The notes below the pieces were generated by a model that saw nothing but the letters and a program-made list of their open reading frames with translations, ran no database searches and was not told the DNA's origin. Positions 10,431 to 22,604 of a stretch of DNA of 64,000 nucleotides are shown here, piece after piece. Numbering within the stretch: the first letter of the stretch is position 1; every line of letters starts with the position of its first letter. This stretch comes from Sphagnum compactum (taxonomy: Eukaryota; Bryophyta; Sphagnopsida; Sphagnales): the NCBI GenBank assembly GCA_965153455.1, contig OZ234496.1, positions 17,166,304-17,230,303 of the forward strand. Reading direction: 5' to 3'. Made by a program: the position numbers and the translations under genes.

Positions 10431-12388
10431 CTCCAGAAAACCCACAACCCCTCAAAAAAAAAAAAAATCTTTCAAAAAACCCAAGACCAAATCACCATTT
10501 CTCCAGGGGTTTTCATAGTACATACATATGTTTTTGCAAGTATTTTTCACAACTTGTGAACTCCTGATTCTTCAAACGGTGGTGATGATGATGATGGGTT
10601 TGATGACTTTGTTTTCTGTCTCTTTTGTCCACACGAGTGTCACCAACGACGCAAGTAAAACTTGTGAGTGCACTCAAAAAACTCTTTGGAAAAAACACAC
10701 AAATCAAGTGTGGTTTCTATCTGTTTCCCAAGGCATTTTATTAAGGTTTTCTTACTTTCCTGATTTCTTGGTTTCCCCTTGTTCCAGTGCATTTCCATTA
10801 AGGTTGTTTTAGTCGGCCCTTCCATGGCATTTCTGTTAATGTTTTGCTAATTCTAGGTTTTTTTCCATGGCATTGTTTTGAGGGTTTTATTGGGTTCTTC
10901 TTCCACGGCACTTTTTGGAGGATTAATGTGTTTCGGAGGATTTCATCATGACTTTTGCATGTCACTTTAACTGGGTTTCCTGGTTTCCTGTTTCCAGTAA
11001 ACATTCATTAAGGTATTAGAGTTATCCACAAAGTCACCCTGTCTTCACCCTATCTTTGGGCCTGCCTTCACCCCCTAGCCCCCTCTTTCAGTGGTACCTA
11101 TCCACAAAGTGAGGAAATTTTAATAAATCTCAGTTTGAAATGCTGAAACTCAGCATTTAATGTACAAGGTTCGAGAGTAATTGTAGTACATAGTTGTACA
11201 GGTAGGAGCAGAGAAAATATATGTAGTAATATATGTAGTAACAGTGGAGGCGCTCAGGAAAAAGGAAAGACAGGATGAAGCTCAGTTTCCCACTAATGGG
11301 TGGAAAAACTAGTTTGGGTCCCGGTTCTTTCGCTTTGTAAAATTTTCATTTCCAGGTGCGCTTCTGATGCCCTGTTATGCACAAACTGTTACAATCTCGC
11401 CCCCTAATCGCAAAACTTTATGGATATTCTACTGAAATTTCCACGGATATTTATAAAGGTTTCCAGGTTTTCTGCTTTCCATTGCAACTAGGTTCATAAA
11501 TCCAAATCTCCACGCCATTATTAAAATACTTTTTAGGGTTTTGACATGGCACTAATAAACTTCATGGGAAATTGTTTCCAGAATTCCATAATCTGAATCA
11601 AAGCTGCAGACAAAGAACGCAAGAAACTGGGATAGTTACTACCTGTGATGGTCGAGACTGCAAAAACTATGCAGTTCTCATTTGGTCTCAGATCTTGAGT
11701 TCTTGTCAGTTGTGAGTATACTTTTTGTGAAAACAAAAATACGTCCTTCAAACTAAGAAGGCTTGAATTTGCCATATCAGGGCAGAGTGCCATAATAAGA
11801 TGTTTCTTACTGCAGTCTAAAACAGTTCTTTATGTAATCAATCCAATTCATGCAATTCACTCAGGTCACGGAAACAACCAAGCTTTTATTTAGTTCTTCC
11901 TGCAGTCTGAACAAATTTATGCAATCCAAACAAATCAGAATCTATGCAAGTCATCATGTAAGCTTGCTCATCTATGCAATCAAGCAACCGAAAAGACTAT
12001 AGAAGTCACATGGGCACCTGGCCACAAATCCCAACCATACCTCAACTGTAAACACTAAAGTACAGTACAAAAGTGAATAACCAGCCAGTGTAGTGTAACT
12101 TCTGTATTTCAATTACCACACAGTGGAACTTTATGTACAGTTGGAAGTTCCCATAAGAGGGCAGTGATGACAAACTCAGTTTAAGCAGACCGAATGTTCA
12201 AAAGCAGTCACAATGTCAGGACTTTTCCTAGTATCTAGAAAACTGGCAACCAGTACCAAATGACTGGAAACTCACAAGAACAAAAACCCAAAAGAGAGGA
12301 AGAAAAAACACAACAATATGTAGCTCACACACATGGAAGAAAGTCACACCAGCAGCTTCCTACCGTTTGATAGCCAGCTTCAATTTGT
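10431..12388. other. intergenic region between SAM gene and hairpin repeats
   Basis: No conserved ORF. Contains upstream sequence of the SAM gene and a run of degenerate T-rich phrases such as CCATGGCATT between 10730 and 10990. Nothing else assignable. Confidence 0.5.
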
Positions 12389-12449
12389 GCCCCATGCGGC
12401 AGACAGTCGACCATGGAAGGGTAGACTGCTGCTAGACTCGATATGGGGC
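12389..12449. repeat. imperfect hairpin, copy 1
   Basis: Ends pair perfectly (GCCCCAT with ATGGGGC); inner arms pair through GCAG/CTGC, CAGTC/GACTG and ACC/GGT around an ~8-nt loop. A related sequence with the same closing stem lies about 600 bp away. Could be a structured or small-RNA precursor transcript, or a remnant of a repeat; no known RNA family recognised. Confidence 0.6.
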
Positions 12450-12985
12450 CAGCTATACAGCTACAACCATTAAAAGGAAATTCTCCTACAAAGATGTGAA
12501 GGTAGGTGACTCACATGGATAGAACTTGTCAAAGAAAGACTAAAGCAAGCTCTGTGAAAGAGAGGGACACAAGATGAGGAGTGCTCACTGCTCTTTCCCC
12601 CTACATTATCCAGGGATTGAGAAAGGAAGATTAGACTGAGGCTGTTACAGTCTCTTCACCACCTTCTTCAAGGTCCCTAATCTCAATATTGCATATCAGG
12701 TAGAGTAGTATCAAAAAACTCACTGGACAGAACTTGAGTTGGAAGGAATCAACAAGAACAGCCTTGTCCCATTTGCCAGCATCAACCTAATCCCGTTGTG
12801 TAAGAAAGTTCACCAAGGAAGGAAGACCAGCCAGTAGATTCCACAAGGACTAACAGCACTCAAAATAAGATCTGAAAACTTGGAGCAATCCAGATGAGAT
12901 ATCAAACAACAGCTTTACTCATCTGTAGCTGACTTCTATGGAGAAAAGAGACACATGCAGCTTCCCACCATCTTCTAGACAGCTT

Positions 12986-13046
12986 CAATCTCAGCCCCAT
13001 GCGGCAGAAAGTCTACCATGGAAAGGTAAACTGCTGCTAGACTCTT
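12986..13046. repeat. imperfect hairpin, copy 2
   Basis: Second copy of the preceding hairpin: same GCCCCAT/ATGGGGC closing stem and the shared GCTGCTAGACT arm. The similarity extends upstream through GCAGCTTCC and CAGCTTCAAT, so the repeat unit is about 110 bp. Confidence 0.6.
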
Positions 13047-13556
13047 ATGGGGCAGTCCATATTAGCATCCATTCTCATAGAATGAGGAACATTCACAACA
13101 CATATTGTAATTGACTAACCAGTAAGGGGCGATTGTAGAGACCAGTACCTACCCATCATGTCATCACAGAAAGCATTTTCTTGGTCCAAGAAACAAGGGC
13201 CATTGCTGCTGGCCTCCCACAAGGTCCCAAAGTGATTGGAGAGCCAACCTAAGTCTCCACATTTCAGAATGTAAGGAGAGGTTTAAGAGCTAATCTCAGT
13301 ATTTCCAGACAAAATCAGCATCCAGACTAGGATTATATAGCATCTGGTTTTTCCTGACTGTATGATTGACACTAAACACAAAAAGGCCAATGCAGATTGC
13401 AAAACAACAAATGAGATACCTTTGAGATCCATATCCAGTCAATTCTACATTGGATACAGATACAGTTATTCTGACCAAGACAAACTTAGTAGAGACTTTC
13501 TCGATCAAATTTACCTGAAAAAAAAATGACAAAAAAGCAGGACCCAAACAACACCT

Positions 13557-14825
13557 CTAATCATCATCCTCTTCTTCTTCATCACCATCACCGCCTGCAG
13601 CCTTCTTTGATGCTGCCTTCAGGTTCCTTCGTTTTACTCGTCCAGGCCTGCCACCACCAAGTGGGCTGGAGAGAGCAAAGTCTATGTGCTTCTGGCTATC
13701 AACACGAACAAGGAATGAAGCAACATCAACAATCTGCTTGCCAACCCTGCAATTTCACCAACCCACATTCTGTGAGCTAATGCCAAAACACATGGTTAGG
13801 ACATGCATTACAGAATGCAAGAGTATTGTATCAATCAATGCTGCACACACATCATCAAGTGCTTAAATCCTGTAAACCACACTCATCACTACATGTAAGA
13901 AAAACATTTAACTACACAGTATACTTCCTGAGAGAACTAAAATGAAACCCTCTTTTCCTGTTTTCAATTTGCATTCATGTTGCAATTGCTTCCAACTATC
14001 ATTAATCGATCAAAACACATGAAAAAAATAGCCAGAAAAATGAACTTCCATTTGAGATCGGATGCCATACAATGAAGGAGAATTAAAAGATACTAACCTA
14101 ATGTGCCGTTGCTTGATCAGAACACGGGCATGATGTATAGACTTGGCCATGCCGGACTTGAATACAAGAGTCTGGAGACGACGCTCCAAGAAATTCTCGA
14201 CCGTGAGAGCCAACACATAATCAAGCTTGTTCTGACTTTCATCAAGAAGGCCATACCGGTTCATTCGACGTAGAAGAGCCTCTCCTTCAAAAATACGCCT
14301 AGTGTTCTTCTCGTCCAGGGTGAGAAGCATACGAGCATTGTTGCGGATACGGCTTAGGGCATATTGCACCCTCCAAAGCTCACGCTTGTTGCGCAGACCA
14401 TACTCTCCAACCAGCTTCAACTCTGCATCTAGCCGCTCCTTCTCAAAAGGCCTCCGTGGCTTCTTAAATGTCTTTCCATCTATAACATCACCAAATCAGA
14501 CGCTCCGCACATTAAAATCAAATCACTCTCGGAACAAACAGCTCAAACAGGGGAAGGAAAAAAAAAACAACAATCGAACAAAGGACATGACAAAGGAAGA
14601 AGAACAAGAACAAGAAGGAAGAAGAAGTATCCTACGTAACTTTCTATCACATTCTATAAGAGTTCAAAGAGACAAGCTTTACTTCACAATAAACCCCACC
14701 ACCGCACTCCACCGAAAAAACATATCTATACAAAGCACTGGCAGTAGAGGTACTTAAAATCAAAAGGTTGAGAACCGCAGTGAGAAGCGCCTCTTACAGT
14801 TGCGGTAGAAGCTAACGTGCACCAT
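13557..14825 (-). CDS. RPS9: 40S ribosomal protein S9 (uS4 family)
   Basis: Small-subunit cytosolic ribosomal protein of the uS4 family. Exons 14825..14798 (28 nt), 14479..14098 and 13746..13557 join in phases 1 and 2 to 199 residues, the normal plant length. Exon 1 gives [10 protein letters not shown] and exon 2 [20 protein letters not shown] through [16 protein letters not shown], including [20 protein letters not shown]. Exon 3 gives [32 protein letters not shown] and a Gly/Asp/Glu-rich acidic tail. Near-complete agreement with the plant family leaves no doubt about identity. The upstream region has teloboxes typical of plant ribosomal-protein promoters, so co-regulation with the translation machinery is likely. 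Confidence 0.98.
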
Positions 14826-15120
14826 GGTGACAACAGTGGAACACCACGCCCCTTTCCTCCGCCTCGCTGCTTAGTTCAAAAAACAGCAGCACGGTGAAAG
14901 AAACACTGAAAACCGGCGCTTTCGTCTTTGCTCCACCAAACCCTAATGCTCACCAAACCCTAATTCTGGGCGGCTCAGATCTGCACGTCCGAAACTGCAT
15001 GAACGGCCACAATTATATTACAGGTGTTAGTAATTGGCCCTAATTGTTCACCAAACCCTAATACTGGATGGATCAGATCTGCACATCCAAAATGTCATGG
15101 ACGGCCACAATTGTTAGAGA
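14826..15120 (-). promoter_or_regulatory. RPS9 promoter with three teloboxes in a tandem duplication
   Basis: Teloboxes (AAACCCTAA) lie at 14938-14946, 14955-14963 and 15053-15061, roughly 113, 130 and 228 bp upstream of the ATG. A block starting CACCAAACCCTAAT and ending GGCCACAATT occurs twice (about 14951-15014 and 15049-15113). It includes TCAGATCTGCAC, so the promoter has been tandemly duplicated at a 98-bp offset. Confidence 0.75.
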
Positions 15121-18100
15121 CCCCACTTTGGTCCCCCAAGTTCACTGTGGCCACTTTGAAAATAATAGAATTTATATGAATTAAAGGGTAAATATTTTCA
15201 TTTAAAATTTTAAAAATATCCTTTATTTTGTTTGGATCTAATAGACATGATAAATTTACTTGGTAAGAATTTCAATTTACTATTAATTGAAAACAACAAA
15301 TATATTAATGGAATTTAAGAAATCAAATATTTGATGCAAAAAATGAAAAATAAAATGCCATGAAATAAATTGAAAGCTTTTCATCCAATTGTAAGGTTCA
15401 CAAGTCAAGTTAAATTTAACTAAATTGGGTTTTGATTTAATTGAACATTGAAGTACAATTCAATTCAAGTACATTGAATGGAATTTAATTCACAATACAT
15501 TCGATTTCAATTCCAACGTTAGATCAAGATTCAATTCAATTGAATTAAAATCCAATTGAAAAGAAATTGGATGAAAATTGGGTCAAAATGAAAATTTTCT
15601 TTATTCAGAAAATGAAACCATAGTTTTAATATACAAAGATTCATTGAAAATGTAATTTTACTCATTCTACAAATGTTTTTAGCAACATTATGATGAGTGA
15701 ATGACGATCGATGAAAAAATAAATAAAACACTCTACAAACAACAATTTGTTTATAACAATACCCACATTACATATAACACAATATAGATTTTAAACAAAT
15801 AGGGTACAAAATGCAATCACAATATAATGTGAAAGTAGATTAGATGTAAACATTAGTAACATTTTCAAATATTGTGAATTAGAAAGCATATTTTGGATTC
15901 TTAAATTATAACTTTCATAAACAGCTAACAAAATTATCACTAATAGCATGTAACATATTGGAATTTTAGTATGTTAAAATTTGAGTTGATTAATTAAAAA
16001 CCCATTAGAAATCATTGCAATTCTACTTATTTACCACTACCAACTTGAAGAAAAATTCATGTCTTCACAATCCCCAATTGAAAGAACATTTGGAATTTCT
16101 TAAAAGATTTTTTTCCAAACTTTTTTCATTCCAATGTTATATGATAGAAATTCAAGCACTTTGATTGTGTTCTTGGGTTCCATTTAATCACCACATGTTT
16201 AGAAACTTTCAACACATTCTCAATGTAAACTAAACCTTACACTATATCCTAAAACCCATCCTTGTTCTCTAATTTTTTCATGTTCAAACACACATTTTTC
16301 CTTCAATAAATAAAACGTATAAATACAATAAGTAAATTGCCTTTACTTGTTGCATATATACATTTTTTAAAATTTATATTTGGGCATTATAATAATATTG
16401 TTAAACTCATGCTCCAATCACTAAACTTCCCTCCCTTTCTCTCTCCATCTCTCTCTTTGCTTATGAAAAATCATAAAACCCTAATGTTAATGGGTGTCAT
16501 ATAACTAGTGATTCGATCATTAGTTAGATCCCTCCCATTGTTGAATAAGTTTTCTAAATCTTCAAGAGTAGGAAGGTAAGGACATCTTCTTTTATTACCT
16601 TTGGTTATGTCATATTTTACTTATTTGACATTTATTATGATACAATTAATACATGTTTTGATTAAAAAAAAGTTGGGTAGAGATTGAAAAAAGAATGAGG
16701 CTATGCTTAACTATCAAAAGTCATCTAGAAATCTAGTTATTTCCCAAAAAGGTCTTTTAATTCACTTTTCAATGATTTAGTTTGATTGGTTGGTTTCAAA
16801 ACTTCAATTATGTCTTCATTTTAAAAAAATTATAGATGATGATTCGTGACACTTTCTATTATTTCTTAGTGCATTTTAAATCATTTTACACTTTAAAAAA
16901 AACTTCACATTTGATTTGATTTGTGAAAATTATTATCATGGCATTTCAAGGTGTAAATTTCAATATTGTTACTTTAAAACATTTTGGTGTAAGGATTAAT
17001 GAATCATGAACAATGGCATCTAATTCTACATTAAACCTGTTCGGTTTAAAAATCATTGTTGTATTTTAAAACATTAAGCAAGACTTTTAGATTGTGCAAC
17101 ATTTCAAAAATTGAGGCCCCAAGTTTAATTTTCATAGGGTCCTCATTTTGGGAATGCTTCACATTGGGACATGCCTTAAATTTGAAACCTCCAATGCCTT
17201 TCAATGGCATTTAATGTGAAAGACATTGTGAAGGTAAAAAATTGTGGGACCTTTCGCATGTGAAAGACATTTGTAAAAAAAAAACTTCGCATAACTTTAT
17301 TTCTAAAAAAATTGATTTTCTTTAAAAAATTTAATGTGTAATCCTTTAGATTGAAAATCTCACTCATACATTCACTTTGGATTAGGTCATGGGAAGATTC
17401 ACAAGAAGATTAAGTCATATTTCACATCTCCTTTCTTCTTTATACTTTGTAAGTTTTAAAACATCAATGCACAATGTACAACTCAAGTTTGACACACCAA
17501 TTAAAGGTCACTTTGGTCTTATTTCACTAACTCAATGTAGTGTTTCCCTTCACATCAATATTATTTATGTATGTGTTTGTTTTGTTTTATTTTTGTTGTC
17601 ATAAACAAAACTTTTATTTTGTGTTTTTTGGAAGATGAAATGTGTCAAGTTTTTAGCTAGAAGTTGTGACAACAAACCAGTTCAATAGAAACACAAGGTT
17701 AGTGGAAATTTGGTGGTATTTTAGTGCACTTGTAAACAAACAATCAACTACATTGTGAAGATGTGAAGAATTATTTCATATGCTAGAACATGAATTGTTT
17801 CTATGTCTATTCATTTCATATTGTCAAAATGTGGGAAGGGGCGGAGGATATATTGTGGAAGATTTTATGGGTGGAGGACACATGCATGTGTTAGGAGTTT
17901 AACGTGATGATTGATTAAGGTGAACACAAGGCAAACACCAATGGTTATGGGTACATTGAATGGGAATGCATGGTTCACAAATAAAGGAAATGAATGAAGG
18001 GAGAAATTGTAATTGTAGCAAAAGTAATTTGAATTGGGAGATCTATTTGCTTTTTGAGAGTTCACAATTATTCCATGGTAAACAACATGCATGCCTCCCT

Positions 18101-21100
18101 ACTCCACATTGTATAGAAGGAGTTGATAGAATTCACAAAAATAATTCCATGGACACTTCATCAATAGATTGAGATGGTTTTTTTGTGGATGCAAAAAAAA
18201 TAAAATGCAAAAGTTCAAAAAAATGCTAGAGGATGTAGGAGATATGAAGCCTACACTATTGATCACCATTTCTTTTAATTATAGTTTGTAAATTATTGCC
18301 ATGGCATGATCACAAGTTTTTTTTCAACTTTTGGCAAACCATAAAGGTCAAATATTGTTACCAACCAAAAAGAAAACAAATGTCCATTGGACTCAATGTT
18401 TGAATAAAAGAATACTATTTTTTTTTCATATATCAAAACCAATGTATCAATCAAAGGCCATGTAACACATTAATCTTTGGAAATTCCTAAAGTTGGGGTA
18501 CAAAGTTCAATAAGTGAAGCATCCGAAAATCCAACTAAACACGTATAATATAACTAGTCTTTCAAAAATTCATGACAATTAAAATTTCTTTGGTTATGTG
18601 AAAGGAATTTAGCTGGTGAAAAGTACTTGAAGTGTTATTGTGGCAAATGTATTGTGCTTAACATTTGGGGAAAAAGAAAAGGGTGTAAGACTATACACTT
18701 GGGAACCATTGAAGCTGATCATTATAATTGAACTTTAACGTTTTTTCTTATGTAAAATGGCTATAACAAGAGGAGAGAAAATCAAAATTTATTATCAAAC
18801 ATGTTAATACCCCATGAAGCAAACAAGGACATGTTTTAATTGCCATGAGGTGGATGTATCGTACTACAAAATTTTATGTAAAATTTGAATCTTTGTGCAA
18901 TTTAGTTCAACATTAGTTATAAATTTTCAACATGCATAGATGAGTTCATTCATAATCAAGGTTCCAAAAAAAGGAAAAAGGACATTAGGACTTTTTAAAA
19001 CCTAAACAAATAACATTTACATGCAACAAATTTAAAGTTGATTTTTTTTTAATAATCCAACATAAAATAATTCATGTTGTTATGATGATTTCTCACATGT
19101 GTACATCATTGTGCATTAAAACTTTGGTTCAAAACTACAAATGCATGGAATGCTTGAAGAAACTCATATGGACAATTTGGTATGTTTGTTGGCATGATTA
19201 TTTTTTGCACATTTAATAATCCACATTTCAGGTTACAAAATTTAAGCCTAGTGAATACAAATAATCAATCAAATGGCCAATTTGTTTCCCTTTATAACCC
19301 CAAAGGTTAAATTTTATTGCCTTCAAGTTTTTCGTTATGGTTTATAATACAATCAAATGCACATCCAATGAGCATGGTCAAACATAGCTAGATGTAAACA
19401 TTAATAATTTAGAAAATAAATTTGACGCCATATGCATTATTTAATGTATTCTTGTTAGTTTTTTTAATAAAAAAGTGTAGTTTAGACATTTTCTATAATT
19501 AATTGAATTGATTCAAAAAGACATTTATATAAATATTATATAATATTTATATAATATATTTATTAATTTGAGATGATTTAATTGTATTTATTGACGCATA
19601 ACAATCCACTACAATTATAATCATGCAAATAGAAGAAAATCTAAAGTTGTCCTTCAAAATTTTTAAAGAAAAAAACATTGAACTCTATGTACCCCAATTG
19701 TGAATGTACCTCCTAATTAGGGATCATACACAAATCAAGTTCTTGAAAAATAATATTTGTTTGCGATGTCAAAGATTTTATAAGAATCACAAACGAAAGA
19801 AATGCAAGGAAGTTCAGGCTTTTCATTGATGATTGATGAAAATATAGACAAAACATGAAAATAACATGTGATCATTTATGAAACATTTATAGGCAATTCC
19901 CAAGATATTTGGCATCTCAAAACTTCATTCTTAAAATTCTTGAGTTTTTTTATGATACACCTCAAGTTAATTTTTGATGTAATCTCCAATTATTTTTTTA
20001 TGTTGTTGGGGTTCGGATATTCAAAAGATGGTAGCCATAGCCATGGATGGTGTTAAAATTATATGTACATCGATTTGTTGATGTTTTTTTGGCTTTGAAT
20101 TGTGAGAAATTTCTCATGGTTGAAGCTTGGCAAATGTTTTGTAACCATTTAAAAATGGTGCAAAAGGGATGATTAGTTTTTACCATCTTATGTGATTATG
20201 GCAATCAATCTCGGGTTTAAAGGTTTAGGGTTTATGGGTTTAGGGTATTTCGTTGAGTACATTTTCATGTGAGAGGGATTGAATACTTGATGGAACGATG
20301 TGCATATCACTTGTCAAGCTTGCACCAACATTGGTCGATTGGGAACAAATATTCATTGCATATGGAAAGATGTGAAAAACAAGAGGATCCTTTGAAGAGA
20401 TGTAATTGTAAGTGACCATTTCTTATTATGCTTGAATTTTTAAAAAAAGTGTTTGGAGAATATGTTAATTTTCACTTATATTTATTTTAAAAAATAGGCA
20501 TGTCTTAGAATCTATTTGACTAATAGTAGCAACCTAGTAGGTTCAATGCTAAATAATTATTTCTACAAAAAAATTCATGAATTTTGAGAAATTATTAACT
20601 TGCATTTAATAAGTAAAAGTACACCTTAATAGTTTTTTTAATGATTATGCCAAAATCTTAGGAAATTTTTTATTAAATATTTGGCATCAAATTGCCAAAC
20701 TTGCTAGTTTTTTTGTTTTCTTTTGGTCAATTTTGTGATGTAGCCAAACTGGTAATGATCCATAGGAATATTTAGCCAAATTTGGCTACGATTTAAATGT
20801 GAAAAAAAATATTGAAAAAAAAACTTTTAGATTATTGGATACATACTTGAACCATTGTATAGAAATCTGGTTGAATTTCCAGATGTTGAAAATCTCCAAA
20901 ATCACTTGATTTTAGCAGTTTTAATTTTTTAATATTCCTTTTTTTTGGCTATATATATAGCCAGTAAACAAAAAGGCTGTTTGCTGGGCTATTTACCTAT
21001 GGTATTCATGAATTTTTTAAACAGTTCCAGACTCCAATACAACTTAGGTTATAACTTCTTTGTTTTTGTGAAGGGCAAATGCTGGAGCAGGTTTTTTTAA

Positions 21101-21500
21101 TTAAATTTTTTTAATAACATTTAAAATAAAATTTTAATAATTTTTTTTATTGGGGCCAAATTTCTCCTAATGGATTTTTAAAAAAAAATCAAATTGGCAA
21201 AATATTAGTTCTTTTTGAGTTTTTGAGTTGCCAGATTTCGAAAAAGTATATCTTAAAATAAAAAAAGCAATTGCCAGATTCTATCCTAAGCTCCAATAGG
21301 TAGCCAAAAATATAGAAGGATACTAGTTTTTTTTTTTTTTTACTTTCATAATTTCTGATCACCAAATCTGGCTAAATTGTTGTATGGATGATCAATCGCC
21401 ACTTTGAGCCACATCACAAAATTGCCCCAAAAGAAAATTGAAAAAAAAATAAAATAAAAAAATTACATGTGAAGGGCACATGGCATGTGAAGGGCACACG
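15121..21500. other. long AT-rich gene-free region
   Basis: About 6.4 kb with short, unconserved ORFs only. Contains a degenerate telomere-like stretch at about 20210-20250 (TTTAGGGTTTATGGGTTTAGGG). I could not recognise reverse transcriptase, transposase or terminal repeats, so old decayed transposon sequence is possible but unproven. Confidence 0.5.
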
Positions 21501-22131
21501 GGCAGGAATTAAAAATTTAAGTCCTGCCCGTGGGACATTACTGCAAGGGAGCTTGCTTGGCAAATGAACTAAAAAAGTTTTTTTTGAAGGAAATCAATTT
21601 AATAAATAAAAGAAATAAAAAAAAGAAAAAAAGAAAAGAAAATTTCCTCAGCCACCTTGTTCATCCTTTCTCTGACACGTCATCCCAACTCCCATTACAC
21701 GTGTCGAGTCTTCATAAGATACGATACTGCTGCCACTTGGCAGCCGCTTGCTTTACGCGCAGTCGTTCCCGTCTGTCACTTCGGGAAAAGTTTCGTTTTT
21801 TTCTTTTATTTTTGGAAAATTTTCTTCTTACTTACGTGTTTTAGGATTTTGATTTGTGTTCTTGGCAGCTGAAAAAATTGCTGTGAAAATTCAAGCTGCA
21901 TTTTTTTAAAAATAAAAATAAAAATAAAAATTTCATTTGATTTTGTTTTGGTTTTATAGTTGATCAAATACCATACTATTCTTGAGTTGTTCCTGAAGCA
22001 GCTGTTTGAATTCTTGGGAGAATTCCTCTGATTTTTGAGCTATAAGAATTTTCTGTTTCTTACTGTTGGTATTTCATCAGTGTTGCAATTGGTGCTTCTT
22101 GGGTTTTGAATTTCAGCAAAATTAGGATTTT

Positions 22132-22187
22132 GTTTTGTTTCGTTTTGTTTTGGTTTGGTTTGGTTTGGTTTGGTTTGGTTTTTTTTC
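22132..22187. repeat. GGTTT pentanucleotide microsatellite
   Basis: About five or six GGTTT units, with a few TTTTG/TTTCG variants first, in the probable 5' UTR or promoter of the carrier gene, about 420 bp before its ATG. Confidence 0.8.
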
Positions 22188-22604
22188 CCTCAAGTTCTTC
22201 TAGCTACTTTGGATCAGCAAGCTTTGATCAGCTTTCCTCTAGTTTCACTCCCTTGAGCTCAAGGGAAAAAAGAAAAAAAAACAGTCTTGAAAATACCCAT
22301 TGAAGACTTTCTACTTTTCTTGAGAAAAAAACTCTCTTGAGAAGTTGTACACTTCTAGACTTGGTTTTTGAAGTTGCAGAGTGTTTTTGGGTTTTGGAAT
22401 TGATACTCTGCAAAAGAGAGAGATAGATAGATAGTTTTGGGAAGCAGCTTAATTCTCCGGCAACTCCAAAACCCATCTTCAATCCATCATCTGAGTACTT
22501 AGCAGCAGTTTTTCTTAAGAAGATTGTAGACAACAGGAAGCAGTAGGTATAGTTTGTAGAGAGATTTTGTGATCAGAGACAAAAAAATAAAATAAAATTT
22601 AGAG

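Noticed and set aside
20206-20250. Telomere-like TTTAGGG phrases as a chromosome end
   Set aside because: Only a few degenerate units with ordinary sequence on both sides; interstitial remnants, as at 770, 30700 and 58968.
15121-21500. Search for an LTR retrotransposon or other autonomous element
   Set aside because: No polymerase, integrase or transposase motifs and no clear terminal repeats could be recognised by eye; left as unexplained AT-rich DNA.
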